This document shows positions 7,941 to 17,226 of a DNA stretch of 64,000 bases, one piece after another. Source of the DNA: UBA2031 sp037189985. Lineage in GTDB: Bacteria > Pseudomonadota > Gammaproteobacteria > Pseudomonadales > Moraxellaceae. The stretch covers positions 62,001 through 126,000 of the forward strand of contig JBBCJX010000029.1 of NCBI GenBank assembly GCA_037189985.1, written 5' to 3'. The notes beneath the pieces were generated by a model, which worked only from the letters and a program-made list of their open reading frames with translations, had not been told where the DNA came from and did not search any database. Position 1 is the stretch's first letter; each line of letters opens with the position of its first letter. The position numbers and the translations under genes were made by a program.

Positions 7941-9743
7941 GTGACCGACATCCAGCATATTCGCAATTTTTCCATCATTGCCCATATTGACCACGGCAAG
8001 TCCACGTTGGCAGACCGTTTCATCCAGCTGTGCGGCGGGCTTGAAATGCGTGAGATGCAGGCACAGGTACTGGACTCCATGGACTTGGAGCGTGAGCGCG
8101 GGATTACCATCAAGGCGCATTCCGTCACGCTCTACCACACCTCCCGCAAGACCGGGCAGCGTTATCAGCTCAACTTCATTGATACCCCGGGCCATGTGGA
8201 TTTTTCCTATGAAGTCTCACGCTCGCTGGCAGCCTGCGAGGGTGCGCTGCTGGTGGTGGATGCGGCTCAGGGCGTGGAAGCCCAGTCGGTGGCGAATTGC
8301 TATACCGCCATCGAGCAAGGGCTGGAAGTCATGCCGGTGCTGAACAAGATTGATCTGCCGCAGGCCAATCCCGAGGCGGTCTGTGAAGAAATCGAGGAGG
8401 TCATTGGCGTTGAGGCTATTGATGCCTGCCGTGTTTCTGCCAAGACGGGCCTGGGTGTCGAGGACCTGCTGGATGCACTGGTGGAGCGTATCCCGGGCCC
8501 GGTGGGTGAGCGTGATGCGCCATTACAGGCACTCATCATCGACTCCTGGTTCGACAATTATCTCGGTGTTGTGTCGCTGGTGCGCGTCAAGAACGGGCGC
8601 GTCAAGAAAGGCGACAAGATTCTGGTGAAAAGCACTGGTCAGACGCATCTGGTCACCAGCGTGGGCGTGTTCACACCCAAGCATACGGAAACCGGCCTGC
8701 TCGAAGCGGGCGAAGTGGGTTTCGTGATTGCCGGCATCAAGGATATTTTCGGCGCCCCGGTGGGCGATACGCTTACGCTTTCCAGCACACCCTCCGTGGA
8801 CATGCTTCCCGGTTTCAAGAAAGTGAAACCGCAGGTTTATGCTGGCCTCTTTCCGATTTCATCCGATGATTACGAATCTTTCCGCGAAGCACTTTCCAAG
8901 CTGACGCTGAATGACTCTGCGCTTTTCTATGAACCCGAGTCCTCGGATGCGCTTGGTTTTGGTTTTCGTTGCGGTTTCCTTGGCATGCTGCACATGGAAA
9001 TCGTGCAGGAGCGCCTGGAGCGCGAATACAACCTGGATTTGCTGACCACAGCGCCGACCGTGATCTACGAGATCGTCAAACGCACGGGAGAGACGGTCTA
9101 TGTGGACAATCCTTCCAAGCTGCCGGATATCGGCTCCGTGGACGAGTTCCGTGAGCCCATCGCCGAGTGCCATATCCTGGTGCCACCAGAGTTTGTGGGT
9201 GATGTCATCAAGCTGGCGCAGGAGCGCCGGGGCGTGCAGAAGAACATGCTTTTCCACGGCAAGCAGGTGGCGCTGACCTACGACATTCCCATGGGCGAGG
9301 TTGTGCTGGATTTCTTTGATCGCCTGAAGTCAGTGTCACGCGGGTATGCATCACTGGATTATGCCTTTGACCGCTTCGAGCCTGCCAAGCTGGTACGTGT
9401 CGACATCCTCATCAACGGCGAGCGTGTCGATGCCCTGGCCATGATCTGCCATGTCGACAATGCCCGTTACCGTGGTAATGCCATTACTGAGAAAATGAAA
9501 GAACTGATTCCTCGCCAGATGTTTGACGTGGCGATCCAGGCCGCCATCGGCAGCCAGGTGATTGCCCGTCAAACGGTCAAGGCCATGCGCAAGGATGTAT
9601 TGGCGAAATGCTATGGCGGTGATGTGTCCCGAAAGAAAAAGCTTCTGGAAAAACAAAAGGAAGGCAAGAAGCGCATGAAGCAGGTCGGCCGCGTGGAGAT
9701 TCCGCAGGAAGCTTTCCTGGCGGTACTCAAGGTCGACAAATAA
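7941..9743 (+). CDS. lepA: Elongation factor 4 (LepA), ribosome-associated GTPase
   Basis: A 600-residue translational GTPase that acts on ribosomes and in their biogenesis. The G1 loop HIDHGKST is at residues 15-22, DTPGHVDF follows as G3, and NKIDLP as G4. The Lys-rich LepA-specific C-terminal domain, with a KKLLEKQKEGKKRMK-like run, is complete. It starts at GTG 7941, which gives the usual N-terminus (ten residues before the P-loop). It is followed 49 bases later by lepB, the pairing seen across proteobacteria. Confidence 0.97.
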   Translation: MTDIQHIRNFSIIAHIDHGKSTLADRFIQLCGGLEMREMQAQVLDSMDLERERGITIKAHSVTLYHTSRKTGQRYQLNFIDTPGHVDFSYEVSRSLAACEGALLVVDAAQGVEAQSVANCYTAIEQGLEVMPVLNKIDLPQANPEAVCEEIEEVIGVEAIDACRVSAKTGLGVEDLLDALVERIPGPVGERDAPLQALIIDSWFDNYLGVVSLVRVKNGRVKKGDKILVKSTGQTHLVTSVGVFTPKHTETGLLEAGEVGFVIAGIKDIFGAPVGDTLTLSSTPSVDMLPGFKKVKPQVYAGLFPISSDDYESFREALSKLTLNDSALFYEPESSDALGFGFRCGFLGMLHMEIVQERLEREYNLDLLTTAPTVIYEIVKRTGETVYVDNPSKLPDIGSVDEFREPIAECHILVPPEFVGDVIKLAQERRGVQKNMLFHGKQVALTYDIPMGEVVLDFFDRLKSVSRGYASLDYAFDRFEPAKLVRVDILINGERVDALAMICHVDNARYRGNAITEKMKELIPRQMFDVAIQAAIGSQVIARQTVKAMRKDVLAKCYGGDVSRKKKLLEKQKEGKKRMKQVGRVEIPQEAFLAVLKVDK

Positions 9744-9792
9744 GGTGAGAAGCTGGGGCTTCCGATCACAGGCATGAAATAGAGAGAAAGCA

Positions 9793-10548
9793 ATGGATCT
9801 GGATTTTGCACTGATACTGACGGTGGCGGTTCTTGTGGCAGGCGCCATTTGGTTGCTGGACATCCTTCTGCTGAAGCGCCTGCGTCATGCCGACGGCAAG
9901 GAGCCGGTGGCCGTCGAATACGCCAAGTCCTTCTTTCCTGTGCTTTTTGTAGTCTGGGTGCTGCGCTCTTTCCTGTTCGAGCCCTTCACGATTCCTTCAG
10001 GATCCATGCTGCCGACGCTGCAGGTAGGGGACTACATCCTGGTGAACAAGTTCACCTATGGGCTGCGCCTACCCGTGCTGGGCACTGAGATCATTCCTGT
10101 CGGAAAGCCCAAGCGTGGTGACGTGATGGTGTTCAAGTATCCGGAAGCGCCCAGCGTGAACTACATCAAGCGAGTCATTGGTACACCGGGTGACCGTGTC
10201 CGTATCGAGGCTGGCCGCATTTATGTGAACGATGCCGAGCTTTCACGTCAGGAGCTGGCATTTCCGGGGGCTGAATCCTGGGAGCTTTATTACGAAGAAC
10301 TGGCTGGCGAGGTTTCCCACCTGATCCGTCAGGAGGATGGGCGAGAGCGCGCAAGTCCGCAGGGTGAATGGCAGGTTCCTGCCGACAGCTATTTCATGCT
10401 GGGAGACAACCGGGACAACAGCAGGGATAGCCGGTTCTGGGGTTTCGTGCCCGACAAGTTGATTGTCGGCAAGGCCTCCTATGTCTGGATGCACAAGGAG
10501 CCAGGCCTGCATTTGCCGGGCTTCGGGCGCAATGGTAAGGTGCGCTGA
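9793..10548 (+). CDS. lepB: Signal peptidase I
   Basis: A 251-residue inner-membrane serine protease that removes signal peptides. Two N-terminal membrane helices (about residues 6-27 and 47-62) precede the catalytic domain. The nucleophile is Ser71 in PSGSMLPTL and the general base Lys126 in YIKRVIG; GDNRDNSRDSR is the conserved C-terminal box. The ATG has a GAGAGAAAG ribosome site. It is shorter than E. coli LepB (324), mainly in the periplasmic insert. Confidence 0.97.
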   Translation: MDLDFALILTVAVLVAGAIWLLDILLLKRLRHADGKEPVAVEYAKSFFPVLFVVWVLRSFLFEPFTIPSGSMLPTLQVGDYILVNKFTYGLRLPVLGTEIIPVGKPKRGDVMVFKYPEAPSVNYIKRVIGTPGDRVRIEAGRIYVNDAELSRQELAFPGAESWELYYEELAGEVSHLIRQEDGRERASPQGEWQVPADSYFMLGDNRDNSRDSRFWGFVPDKLIVGKASYVWMHKEPGLHLPGFGRNGKVR

Positions 10549-10604
10549 CACCCGGGTTTCCGGTGAAAAACAAGATATGCAACGGTTCAACAGGGGATAG
10601 CATC

Positions 10605-10979
10605 ATGCGGCGTCATGCACAAAAAGGCGCATCTGTTATGGGGATCATGATCGCGGTTGTGGTCTTCGCCGTCGTAATCAAGATATTCACTTCAGTCGGA
10701 CCTGCTTACTACGATTACTACACCATAGACAAGATCATCTCCTCCCTGTTTCGTGACGGGCGAGGGACCTCTGTCGAAGATTTCAAGCGAGGGTTGTCTG
10801 ACCGGTTCCAGATCAACAATATCCGGGGCAAGTCACCGGACGACTTCAGCTACAACTTCGAAGGCCGTAAGCTGACGGTCGAGCTGGACTACGAAGTTCG
10901 CGAGAAATTCGTTGGCAACCTCGATGTCATCATGCACTTCAAGAAGACTTATAGCAGTGAGCTCAAATCCGGCATCTGA
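10605..10979 (+). CDS. DUF4845 membrane-anchored protein
   Basis: A 124-residue protein with one N-terminal hydrophobic helix (about 12-30) and a soluble outer domain, matching the DUF4845 family encoded between lepB and rnc in Pseudomonas and relatives. The N-terminus, basic then KGASVMGIMI, is reminiscent of a type IV prepilin-like leader, though no Glu5 equivalent is visible. The ATG at 10605 follows AGGGGA by seven bases and is preferred to GTG 10563. Its end overlaps the probable rnc start. Function unknown. Confidence 0.85.
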   Translation: MRRHAQKGASVMGIMIAVVVFAVVIKIFTSVGPAYYDYYTIDKIISSLFRDGRGTSVEDFKRGLSDRFQINNIRGKSPDDFSYNFEGRKLTVELDYEVREKFVGNLDVIMHFKKTYSSELKSGI

Positions 10980-11667
10980 TGATCATGTCCACCGCTTGCA
11001 GGGTGCCTTGGGGCATACTTTTCTTGATCCTGCATGGCTTGAGCTAGCGCTGACGCACAGAAGCGTCAGTGGTAGCCGCAACAACGAACGCTTGGAGTTT
11101 CTGGGAGACTCCATTCTCAATTTCGTGATAGCCGACTTTCTTTTCCAGCTTTTTCCTGCTGAAAAAGAGGGGCGGCTTTCACGTCTTCGGGCATCCCTGG
11201 TCAAGCAAGACACCTTGGCCAGCGTAGCCCGTGACCTGCGGCTTGGCGATTACCTGCGATTGGGGCCGGGAGAGCTCAAGAGCGGAGGGTTTCGCCGCGA
11301 GTCTACCCTTGCAGACACAGTGGAGGCCCTCTTGGGAGCGATCTACAAGGACTGTGGTGACATGGTTCACTGTGCTGCCTGCGTGAAGGCATGGTTCGGT
11401 GAGCGTCTCTTGCTGGTTGACCAGGAGTCTGCGGTGAAAGACTCCAAGAGCCAGTTGCAGGAGTTCTTGCAATCACGTCGACTGGCTTTGCCGGTATACA
11501 CGGTAACAAGCATTGATGGTGAGGCGCATAACCAGTTCTTTGTCGTGAGCTGTGTCGTGCCCGGACTGCAATCACCGACACAAGGGCAGGGGCCAAGCCG
11601 GCGCCATGCAGAGCAAGAAGCCGCTGCGCGCGCGCTTGAGCAACTGGGTATACGTAATGAGCAATAA
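10957..11667 (+). CDS. rnc: Ribonuclease III
   Basis: About 236 residues. The RNase III signature NERLEFLGDS starts at residue 43, carrying the metal-binding acids Glu47 and Asp51, and GPGELKSGGFRRES and ADTVEALLG follow. A C-terminal double-stranded RNA-binding domain ends with an SRRHAEQEAAARAL-like helix. There is no ATG; GTG 10957 is chosen because it gives an N-terminus close to E. coli length and overlaps the DUF4845 gene by 23 bases; TTG 10996 is an alternative. It overlaps era by 11 bases, keeping the conserved rnc-era operon. Confidence 0.93.
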   Translation: MSSNPASDDHVHRLQGALGHTFLDPAWLELALTHRSVSGSRNNERLEFLGDSILNFVIADFLFQLFPAEKEGRLSRLRASLVKQDTLASVARDLRLGDYLRLGPGELKSGGFRRESTLADTVEALLGAIYKDCGDMVHCAACVKAWFGERLLLVDQESAVKDSKSQLQEFLQSRRLALPVYTVTSIDGEAHNQFFVVSCVVPGLQSPTQGQGPSRRHAEQEAAARALEQLGIRNEQ

Positions 11668-12598
11668 CGACGTCATTGACGGATTTTTCGGGAAATCTCC
11701 TAAGCATACGGCAGATTTTCGTTGTGGCTATGTGGCTATCGTGGGAAGGCCAAATGTCGGCAAGTCCACATTGCTCAACCACATTCTCGGCCAGAAACTG
11801 AGTATTACCTCACGCAAGCCGCAAACCACACGCCACCGCATTCTGGGCATTGTCACCCATGAAAAAACACAGACTGTCTACGTCGATACGCCTGGCATTC
11901 ACGGTGAAGAGCGTAAGGCAATCAACCGCTACATGAATCGTGCAGCTACGTCGGCACTGCGTGACGTTGATCTTGTGTTGTTCGTGGTCGATGGTCTCAA
12001 GTGGGCTCCGGATGATGATCTGGTAATGGAGAAGATCAAGGCTTCGGGATTACCGGTTATGCTGGTTATCAACAAGGTTGATGCCGTTGAAGACAAGGAG
12101 GCCCTGTTACCCCGTATCACGGAGCTGACAGCTCTTCACGGCTTTGTCGAAGTGGTACCGGTATCGGCATTACGTGGGCACAACGTTGAGCGTTTGCAGG
12201 AATTGGTGGCGGAGCGCTTGCCTTTTTCTCCGCCCTTTTTTCCGGAGGACCAGATCACTGACCGTTCATCGCGCTTTCTCGCGGCGGAGACGATACGCGA
12301 GAAAATCATGCGCCAGCTGGGTGACGAGGTACCTTATGAACTCACGGTGGAAATCGAGGAATTCAAGCAGGAAGGCAAGCTGCGCCGTATCAGCGCCTTG
12401 ATCCTTGTAGAGCGTGATGGGCAAAAAGCGATTGTGATAGGTGATGGTGGTCAACGGCTGAAGCGCATAGGCATGGAGGCGCGTCAGGATATGGAAAAGC
12501 TCTTCAATGCCAAGATCATGCTTTCTCTCTGGGTAAAGGTGAAAAGCGGCTGGTCTGACGACGAGCGTGCTCTCAAGAGCCTGGGTTACGACGACTGA
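11657..12598 (+). CDS. era: GTPase Era
   Basis: A 313-residue GTPase for 30S subunit assembly that binds 16S rRNA near its 3' end. The P-loop GRPNVGKS spans residues 30-37, followed by DTPGIH (G3) and NKVD (G4). The C-terminal KH domain includes the conserved GDGGQRLKRIG segment. The ATG at 11657 lies inside the end of rnc. The protein has about ten more N-terminal residues than E. coli Era. Confidence 0.97.
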   Translation: MSNNDVIDGFFGKSPKHTADFRCGYVAIVGRPNVGKSTLLNHILGQKLSITSRKPQTTRHRILGIVTHEKTQTVYVDTPGIHGEERKAINRYMNRAATSALRDVDLVLFVVDGLKWAPDDDLVMEKIKASGLPVMLVINKVDAVEDKEALLPRITELTALHGFVEVVPVSALRGHNVERLQELVAERLPFSPPFFPEDQITDRSSRFLAAETIREKIMRQLGDEVPYELTVEIEEFKQEGKLRRISALILVERDGQKAIVIGDGGQRLKRIGMEARQDMEKLFNAKIMLSLWVKVKSGWSDDERALKSLGYDD

Positions 12599-12612
12599 GC
12601 GTGGGCCTTGCC

Positions 12613-13299
12613 ATGCCCTCATTGTTGCACGCCTTTTTCCTGCATACGCGACCTTATCGTGAAACCAGCTTGCTGGTTGATGTTTTTGCAGCGGAAGCCG
12701 GGCGTCTGACGGGTGTTTTTCGAAGAGGCCGACGCAACAAGGGCGGCCAACTCCAGCTCTTCCAGCCGTTGATACTGGAGGCTGTTGGGGTGGGTGAGCT
12801 CAAGACCTTGCGTCAGGTTGAGGTGGCAGGGGCTGCCTTGATGCTGGAGGGACCTGCGCTGTTCAGTGCTTTTTATCTCAATGAAGTCCTTACGCGCCTG
12901 TTGCCGAGGGAGGAGGCCCAGACTGCACTCTTTCTCATGTATGCCGATACCTTGGGACGCCTTGCAGAACATGACCAGCCAGCACCGCTGTTGAGGGCGT
13001 TCGAGTGCAAGCTGCTCGAGGTGCTGGGTTACGCTGTCGACTTTCTGCATGACAGTGATAGTGGGGAGCCGGTGTTGGCCCAATGCCGTTATGATTTTCA
13101 TCCGGAGCGGGGTTTTTATGCCACCGGCTCTGCGAGGGCCCTGGTTGCGGGGTCTGTACTGCTGCAGCTGGCGGAGGGGAATTTTCATGACCCTGAGCCG
13201 GCCAAGGCTGCCAAGCAGATCAACCGTCTGGCACTGGCCCGTCTGCTGGGCAGTCGTCCTTTGAAAAGTCGCGAGCTTTTTCTTTCTTCCCGGAGCTGA
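12613..13299 (+). CDS. recO: DNA repair protein RecO
   Basis: About 228 residues: an OB-fold N-terminal domain with HTRPYRETSLLVDVF and GRLTGVFRRGRR, then a helical domain. RecO loads RecA onto SSB-coated single-stranded DNA with RecR in the RecF pathway. No CxxC zinc knuckle is visible, as in other gammaproteobacterial forms. The ATG at 12613 is preferred; GTG 12601, three bases past the era stop, would add four residues. Confidence 0.93.
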   Translation: MPSLLHAFFLHTRPYRETSLLVDVFAAEAGRLTGVFRRGRRNKGGQLQLFQPLILEAVGVGELKTLRQVEVAGAALMLEGPALFSAFYLNEVLTRLLPREEAQTALFLMYADTLGRLAEHDQPAPLLRAFECKLLEVLGYAVDFLHDSDSGEPVLAQCRYDFHPERGFYATGSARALVAGSVLLQLAEGNFHDPEPAKAAKQINRLALARLLGSRPLKSRELFLSSRS

Positions 13300-13301
13300 C
13301 C

Positions 13302-14039
13302 ATGAGTAAACCCTTGTTGCTGGGAGTGAACATCGATCATGTCGCTACCTTGCGCCAGGCCCGAGGAACGCGTTACCCCGATCCTGTCCAGGCAGCCATG
13401 GTGGCTGAGGAGGCAGGGGCGGATGGTATTACCCTGCACTTGCGTGAAGACAGGCGCCATATTCAGGAGCGTGATGTCCACCTGATTGCAGAGGTCCTGC
13501 AAACGCGCATGAACTTCGAGATTGCGGTTACCGAAGAGATGCTTCGTTTTGCTGAGCAACTACGCCCTGCTCATGTCTGCCTTGTACCCGAAAAGCGGGA
13601 AGAGTTGACGACGGAGGGAGGTCTCGATGTCGTGGGGCAGTTTGCGAAGATAAAGGCCGCTTGTCAGCGACTTGGCGGCTTGGGTATCGATGTTTCCCTG
13701 TTCATTGATGCGGATGAGCAACAGATTGATGCTGCGGTGCGGGCCGGCGCCCCGACGATTGAAATCCACACGGGAGCTTATGCCGAGGCCATCTCACCGG
13801 ATGAGCAGCAGAAGGAATTTCGGCGTATTGAAGCCGCAGTCACTCATGCAGCAGGGAGGCTTGTCGTGAATGCAGGCCATGGCCTGCATTACCACAATGT
13901 CCAGCCTATTGCGGCACTTAGGGGAATCAATGAGCTGAATATCGGGCATGCCATTGTGGCACGTGCTGTTTTTTCCGGGTTGGCCTCTGCCGTTCGCGAT
14001 ATGAAGCAGCTCATGTTGCAGGCACGCCAGAACGGATAA
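13302..14039 (+). CDS. pdxJ: Pyridoxine 5'-phosphate synthase
   Basis: A 245-residue TIM-barrel enzyme that condenses 3-amino-2-oxopropyl phosphate with 1-deoxyxylulose 5-phosphate to make pyridoxine phosphate. The N-terminal LGVNIDHVATLRQARGT and the GADGITLHLREDRRHI motif are diagnostic. GGAG lies seven bases before the ATG, which is two bases after the recO stop. The recO-pdxJ pairing is conserved. Confidence 0.97.
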   Translation: MSKPLLLGVNIDHVATLRQARGTRYPDPVQAAMVAEEAGADGITLHLREDRRHIQERDVHLIAEVLQTRMNFEIAVTEEMLRFAEQLRPAHVCLVPEKREELTTEGGLDVVGQFAKIKAACQRLGGLGIDVSLFIDADEQQIDAAVRAGAPTIEIHTGAYAEAISPDEQQKEFRRIEAAVTHAAGRLVVNAGHGLHYHNVQPIAALRGINELNIGHAIVARAVFSGLASAVRDMKQLMLQARQNG

Positions 14040-14058
14040 CCACATTTTCAATGCATGA

Positions 14059-14087
14059 AAAAATGCCGGCATAAGCCGGCATTTTTT
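14059..14087. terminator. Bidirectional terminator between pdxJ and the SDR gene
   Basis: A 12-bp stem (14059-14070 with 14075-14086) with loop ATAA is flanked by A-runs on the left and a T-run on the right, so it can serve both converging genes. Confidence 0.9.
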
Positions 14088-14099
14088 CGAGGCAATGAC

Positions 14100-14930
14100 T
14101 TAGGGGCGCAGCTTCTTCAGCAGAGGGCTACGATTGGCCCAGTCCAGCAGGCCAGGTGTGAAACGCTTGGCGCCATAAATCAACCATGCTTCCGGGCTGA
14201 CCGGAGTGACTGCACGATTGTTTTCGATTGCATTGACAATCGCTTCTGCTACCAGTTCTGGGCCGAAATTCCGGCGACGATAAAGCTCGGCAATCTTTTC
14301 CTGTGCCTTGCCGGTGCTGCCGTTCATGCGTCCGGCGGCAACAATGTTGGTGTTGATGACGCCGGGGCAGATTGCACTGACACCGATACCATGTTCCGAA
14401 AACTCGGCACGCAGTGATTCACTCAAGCCCATGACAGCATGCTTGCTTGCCGAATAGGCCGTCATGTCAGGAGCCGCATAGTATCCGGCCATGGAGGCAA
14501 TATTCACGATATGTCCCTGCCTGTTTGTCACCATGGCAGGAGCAAAAAGCTTGCAGCCATGAACCACGCCCATCAGGTTGATACCTATCACCCATTGCCA
14601 GTCTTCAATGCTGGTGTTGAGGAAGTCACCACCCAAGCCGACGCCGGCATTGTTGATCAGGATATCCAGTGCCCCATGAGTTTTGTGAACCTTGGCGGAC
14701 AATGCCTGCATGTCATCCCAGTCGGAGACATCCACGATATGGGTTTCCGTGCTGGCGCCCAGCCCTTGAGCCAGTGCCGCCGTACGTTCGACTGCCTCTG
14801 AGTTCAGATCACAAAGAATCAGGTGGGCATGGTTTTCTGCCAGAAGAAAGGCGGTGGCACGGCCGATGCCACTGCCTGCACCGGTAATCAGGATTTTTTT
14901 GCCGGCAAAAAAGCTCTGGCGATTGCTCAT
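14100..14930 (-). CDS. Short-chain dehydrogenase/reductase
   Basis: A 276-residue classical SDR. The nucleotide-binding TGAGSGIG is at residues 16-23 and NNAG at 93-96; the catalytic Ser146, Tyr159 and Lys163 (YSASK) are all present. The acidic residue after the second strand (CDL) suggests NAD(H) preference. The substrate cannot be read from the sequence. It is the last gene of a minus-strand cluster, 17 bases after the SIMPL gene, which may point to an envelope- or lipid-related role but does not prove it. Confidence 0.9.
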   Translation of the reverse strand: MSNRQSFFAGKKILITGAGSGIGRATAFLLAENHAHLILCDLNSEAVERTAALAQGLGASTETHIVDVSDWDDMQALSAKVHKTHGALDILINNAGVGLGGDFLNTSIEDWQWVIGINLMGVVHGCKLFAPAMVTNRQGHIVNIASMAGYYAAPDMTAYSASKHAVMGLSESLRAEFSEHGIGVSAICPGVINTNIVAAGRMNGSTGKAQEKIAELYRRRNFGPELVAEAIVNAIENNRAVTPVSPEAWLIYGAKRFTPGLLDWANRSPLLKKLRP

Positions 14931-14947
14931 CAGTTCATCCTCGTGGA

Positions 14948-15661
14948 TCAGGGTTGCAGTTCAATGCTGCCAGATACGTTGACTACCAGGCGGGTTTCGC
15001 CGCCAGCAATGTCATGAGCTGGCATGGCTTCAGCGCCGTCAGCCATTTTCATGGCTCGCATCATCGGTGCATAGACAGGGGGGCCTCCTGCTGCGCCCAA
15101 GCTCATTTGTACCAGTTTGTATTCTTTGGCTGCCCATGCCTTGCGGATGGTTTCAGCGCGTGTTTTGAAGGCAGCTATGGCCTCGGTCGTCAGGTCGTCC
15201 TCAATCTTGCGGCGGGTATCCGCGGCTACGACAAAACTCAGCCCGTTAAGCTGGAGTTTTTCCTGCAGCTTGCCGATCAGCTCGCCTGCTGCCTTGAAGT
15301 CCCGGGATTCCAAGCGGATTTCCGCACGTCCACGCCAGCTTTCCAGGCGGCTTGAGGATGTCAGTGAACTGCCATAGACCGGCCAGGTATTCTGGCTGCC
15401 GCTACTGGCTTTGACTGCAGGATAGGCTGATGCGGTTTTAAGGGCATCGTTGACAAGGAGAGTGATCTGGCGAGCCAGTTTGCTGGCATCCTTGTCGCTA
15501 AGTTCGACGCTGAGTGTGGCATTGATCTGGTCGTTCGGGATTTCTCGAGAGACCTCTGTACTGAAGTCGATGCGTTGATAGGTGAGGGGGCTATCGGTAG
15601 CCGCAAAAGAAGGCAAAGTTAGTGCGAACAGAAGGGGGATAGCCAAGTAAGAACGTTTCAT
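14948..15661 (-). CDS. Exported SIMPL (DUF541) domain protein
   Basis: A 237-residue protein with a signal peptide cleaved after SFA (residue about 20) and a single SIMPL/DUF541 domain. The family comprises periplasmic or outer-membrane-linked proteins related to oxidative-stress protein YggE and to Brucella BP26; molecular function is poorly defined. The ATG at 15661 has AGGAG six bases upstream. It sits between a polysaccharide polymerase/ligase-like gene and an SDR gene. Confidence 0.85.
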   Translation of the reverse strand: MKRSYLAIPLLFALTLPSFAATDSPLTYQRIDFSTEVSREIPNDQINATLSVELSDKDASKLARQITLLVNDALKTASAYPAVKASSGSQNTWPVYGSSLTSSSRLESWRGRAEIRLESRDFKAAGELIGKLQEKLQLNGLSFVVAADTRRKIEDDLTTEAIAAFKTRAETIRKAWAAKEYKLVQMSLGAAGGPPVYAPMMRAMKMADGAEAMPAHDIAGGETRLVVNVSGSIELQP

Positions 15662-15742
15662 GAAGGGCTCCTGAAGGCATGGATCAAGTTGCAAAGCATG
15701 AGGGATGATGCAGAGCGTTCAACAGGTTTTTTGTGCTGAATA

Positions 15743-17146
15743 TCATTCCTGTTCTTGAGCGGCTTTACGCGAACGCCGCCTGCGGTTACTCAGGGCATCC
15801 GGTTTCTTGTCTGTCTCTATGTGGCGAGCAACAAAGGCAAATGCACACAGTGTCGTGAGCAATGCTGCATTGGCAGGAATGTGCAGATTGAAGTCAGTAC
15901 TGGAATGTATTGCCAGGCTGATGACACCCATCATGGCAGCAAAGCCCATTCCACGTAGAAGAGGGCTCTGGCGTTTGCGTTGGGCTTGAAATGCTGTCCA
16001 TAGGGTAAAAACTGCTATGACAGCAAACAGAGATGCGCCAACAGCACCATACTCACCCAGGAGTTGCAGATAGTCGTTGTGGGCAAAGTCATAGAAGCCA
16101 CGGACATTCTGGTCCCGATAGCCTGGAAACACGCTGGTAAAGCTGCCAGCCCCGCTGCCGCTGAACCAGTGATCCTGAAACCACTGCCAAGCTGTGATAT
16201 TGACATCGAGTCGTCCTTCACTCTCTGTGTTGGTTTTTTCCAAGCGTGAAGCAAGTTTTTCCAGTCCGAACCATGAGCTTACGATAAAGACATCAATGAT
16301 GATCATGCTGCCAAACAAAAGAACCATGGAGCGGGAGTACTTGCGGTAAAGCAAATAACCAATGGCTGCACTGATGCCCATGCTTGCGAAGAAGGCAGCA
16401 TTGCCCATTCGTGAGTGAGTCATGACCAGTGCGATCACCATTGCTACCAGAAAGAGGCGCAGGCGAGCCTTGTCACCCAATATGGCGCGCAATAGCTCCC
16501 TGAGGTGCGCGCGCCATGAGCCTGTTTCGCCTGATCGTGTAATCCCCGCGATCATCAGGCCTATGCCTACAGGCAGGCAAAGTTCCAGATAGCCAGCCAT
16601 ATGATTGCGATTGATGAATGTGCCGGTGGCATCGCCATGCCGCGCATACACAGAGTTGATATACAGGACGTCGAAGTCCTTGCCTCCCAAGGCGACCAGC
16701 AGGCCATAGCAAGCCTGGAACAGGCCACTGCCGACGATGACCAGAGCCAGGGCTCGCAACCTTTCAGGACGATCCAACAACTGTAGGCAGGAAACGAAGA
16801 GCAGGCTGTAGCAGAGGCTTTTCTGGAGCTTGATGAATGTGGCTCCGGGGTCAAGGCTTGAGGGTTGCCAGTCCGGTGGCAGTGGCAGTAGTTGCAGGGC
16901 ACTCCAGAACGGGATTGCCATAAACAGCAGGGTTGCAGGCCATGCCTTTCGTAATGCCGGGCTGGTTTGGAGTCTTTGTGTGGCCAAGAGCCAGAAAAGT
17001 CCCGTCCCAAGCAAGGCAATCAGCAACTGCAGCAGGGCCGCAGACCAAGGACGGTTACTGCCAAGTGGCAATGGAGCCCAAACGGTAAGCAGGCATAACA
17101 GGAGAAACAACCACCTGTCAGGTGATTGGCGAACAGATGGACTCAT
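15743..17146 (-). CDS. O-antigen ligase / Wzy-type polymerase-like membrane protein
   Basis: About 467 residues with some ten to eleven hydrophobic helices and a periplasmic loop, matching the Wzy_C (O-antigen ligase/polymerase) superfamily. Typical features are the NRNHMAGYLEL segment near residue 175 and the periplasmic run SGAGSFTSVFPGY followed by HNDYLQLLGEYG. Such proteins join or polymerise undecaprenyl-linked glycans. The start is unclear: ATG 17146 is used and TTG 17158 is possible; neither has a good ribosome site. No glycosyltransferases are adjacent, so the glycan is unknown. Confidence 0.8.
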   Translation of the reverse strand: MSPSVRQSPDRWLFLLLCLLTVWAPLPLGSNRPWSAALLQLLIALLGTGLFWLLATQRLQTSPALRKAWPATLLFMAIPFWSALQLLPLPPDWQPSSLDPGATFIKLQKSLCYSLLFVSCLQLLDRPERLRALALVIVGSGLFQACYGLLVALGGKDFDVLYINSVYARHGDATGTFINRNHMAGYLELCLPVGIGLMIAGITRSGETGSWRAHLRELLRAILGDKARLRLFLVAMVIALVMTHSRMGNAAFFASMGISAAIGYLLYRKYSRSMVLLFGSMIIIDVFIVSSWFGLEKLASRLEKTNTESEGRLDVNITAWQWFQDHWFSGSGAGSFTSVFPGYRDQNVRGFYDFAHNDYLQLLGEYGAVGASLFAVIAVFTLWTAFQAQRKRQSPLLRGMGFAAMMGVISLAIHSSTDFNLHIPANAALLTTLCAFAFVARHIETDKKPDALSNRRRRSRKAAQEQE

Positions 17147-17180
17147 CTGGAGCAACAACCAATCGAGCAGTATCAGAAAT

Positions 17181-17211
17181 GCAAAGGGCCAGATTCAATC
17201 CGGCCCTTTGC
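17181..17211 (-). terminator. Stem-loop after the repeat-protein gene
   Basis: A 10-bp perfect inverted repeat (17181-17190, 17202-17211) with an 11-base loop lies just downstream of the minus-strand repeat-protein gene. The following U-tract is interrupted, so readthrough into the Wzy-like gene is likely. Confidence 0.5.
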
Positions 17212-17226
17212 TTTGCATGGCAGAAA

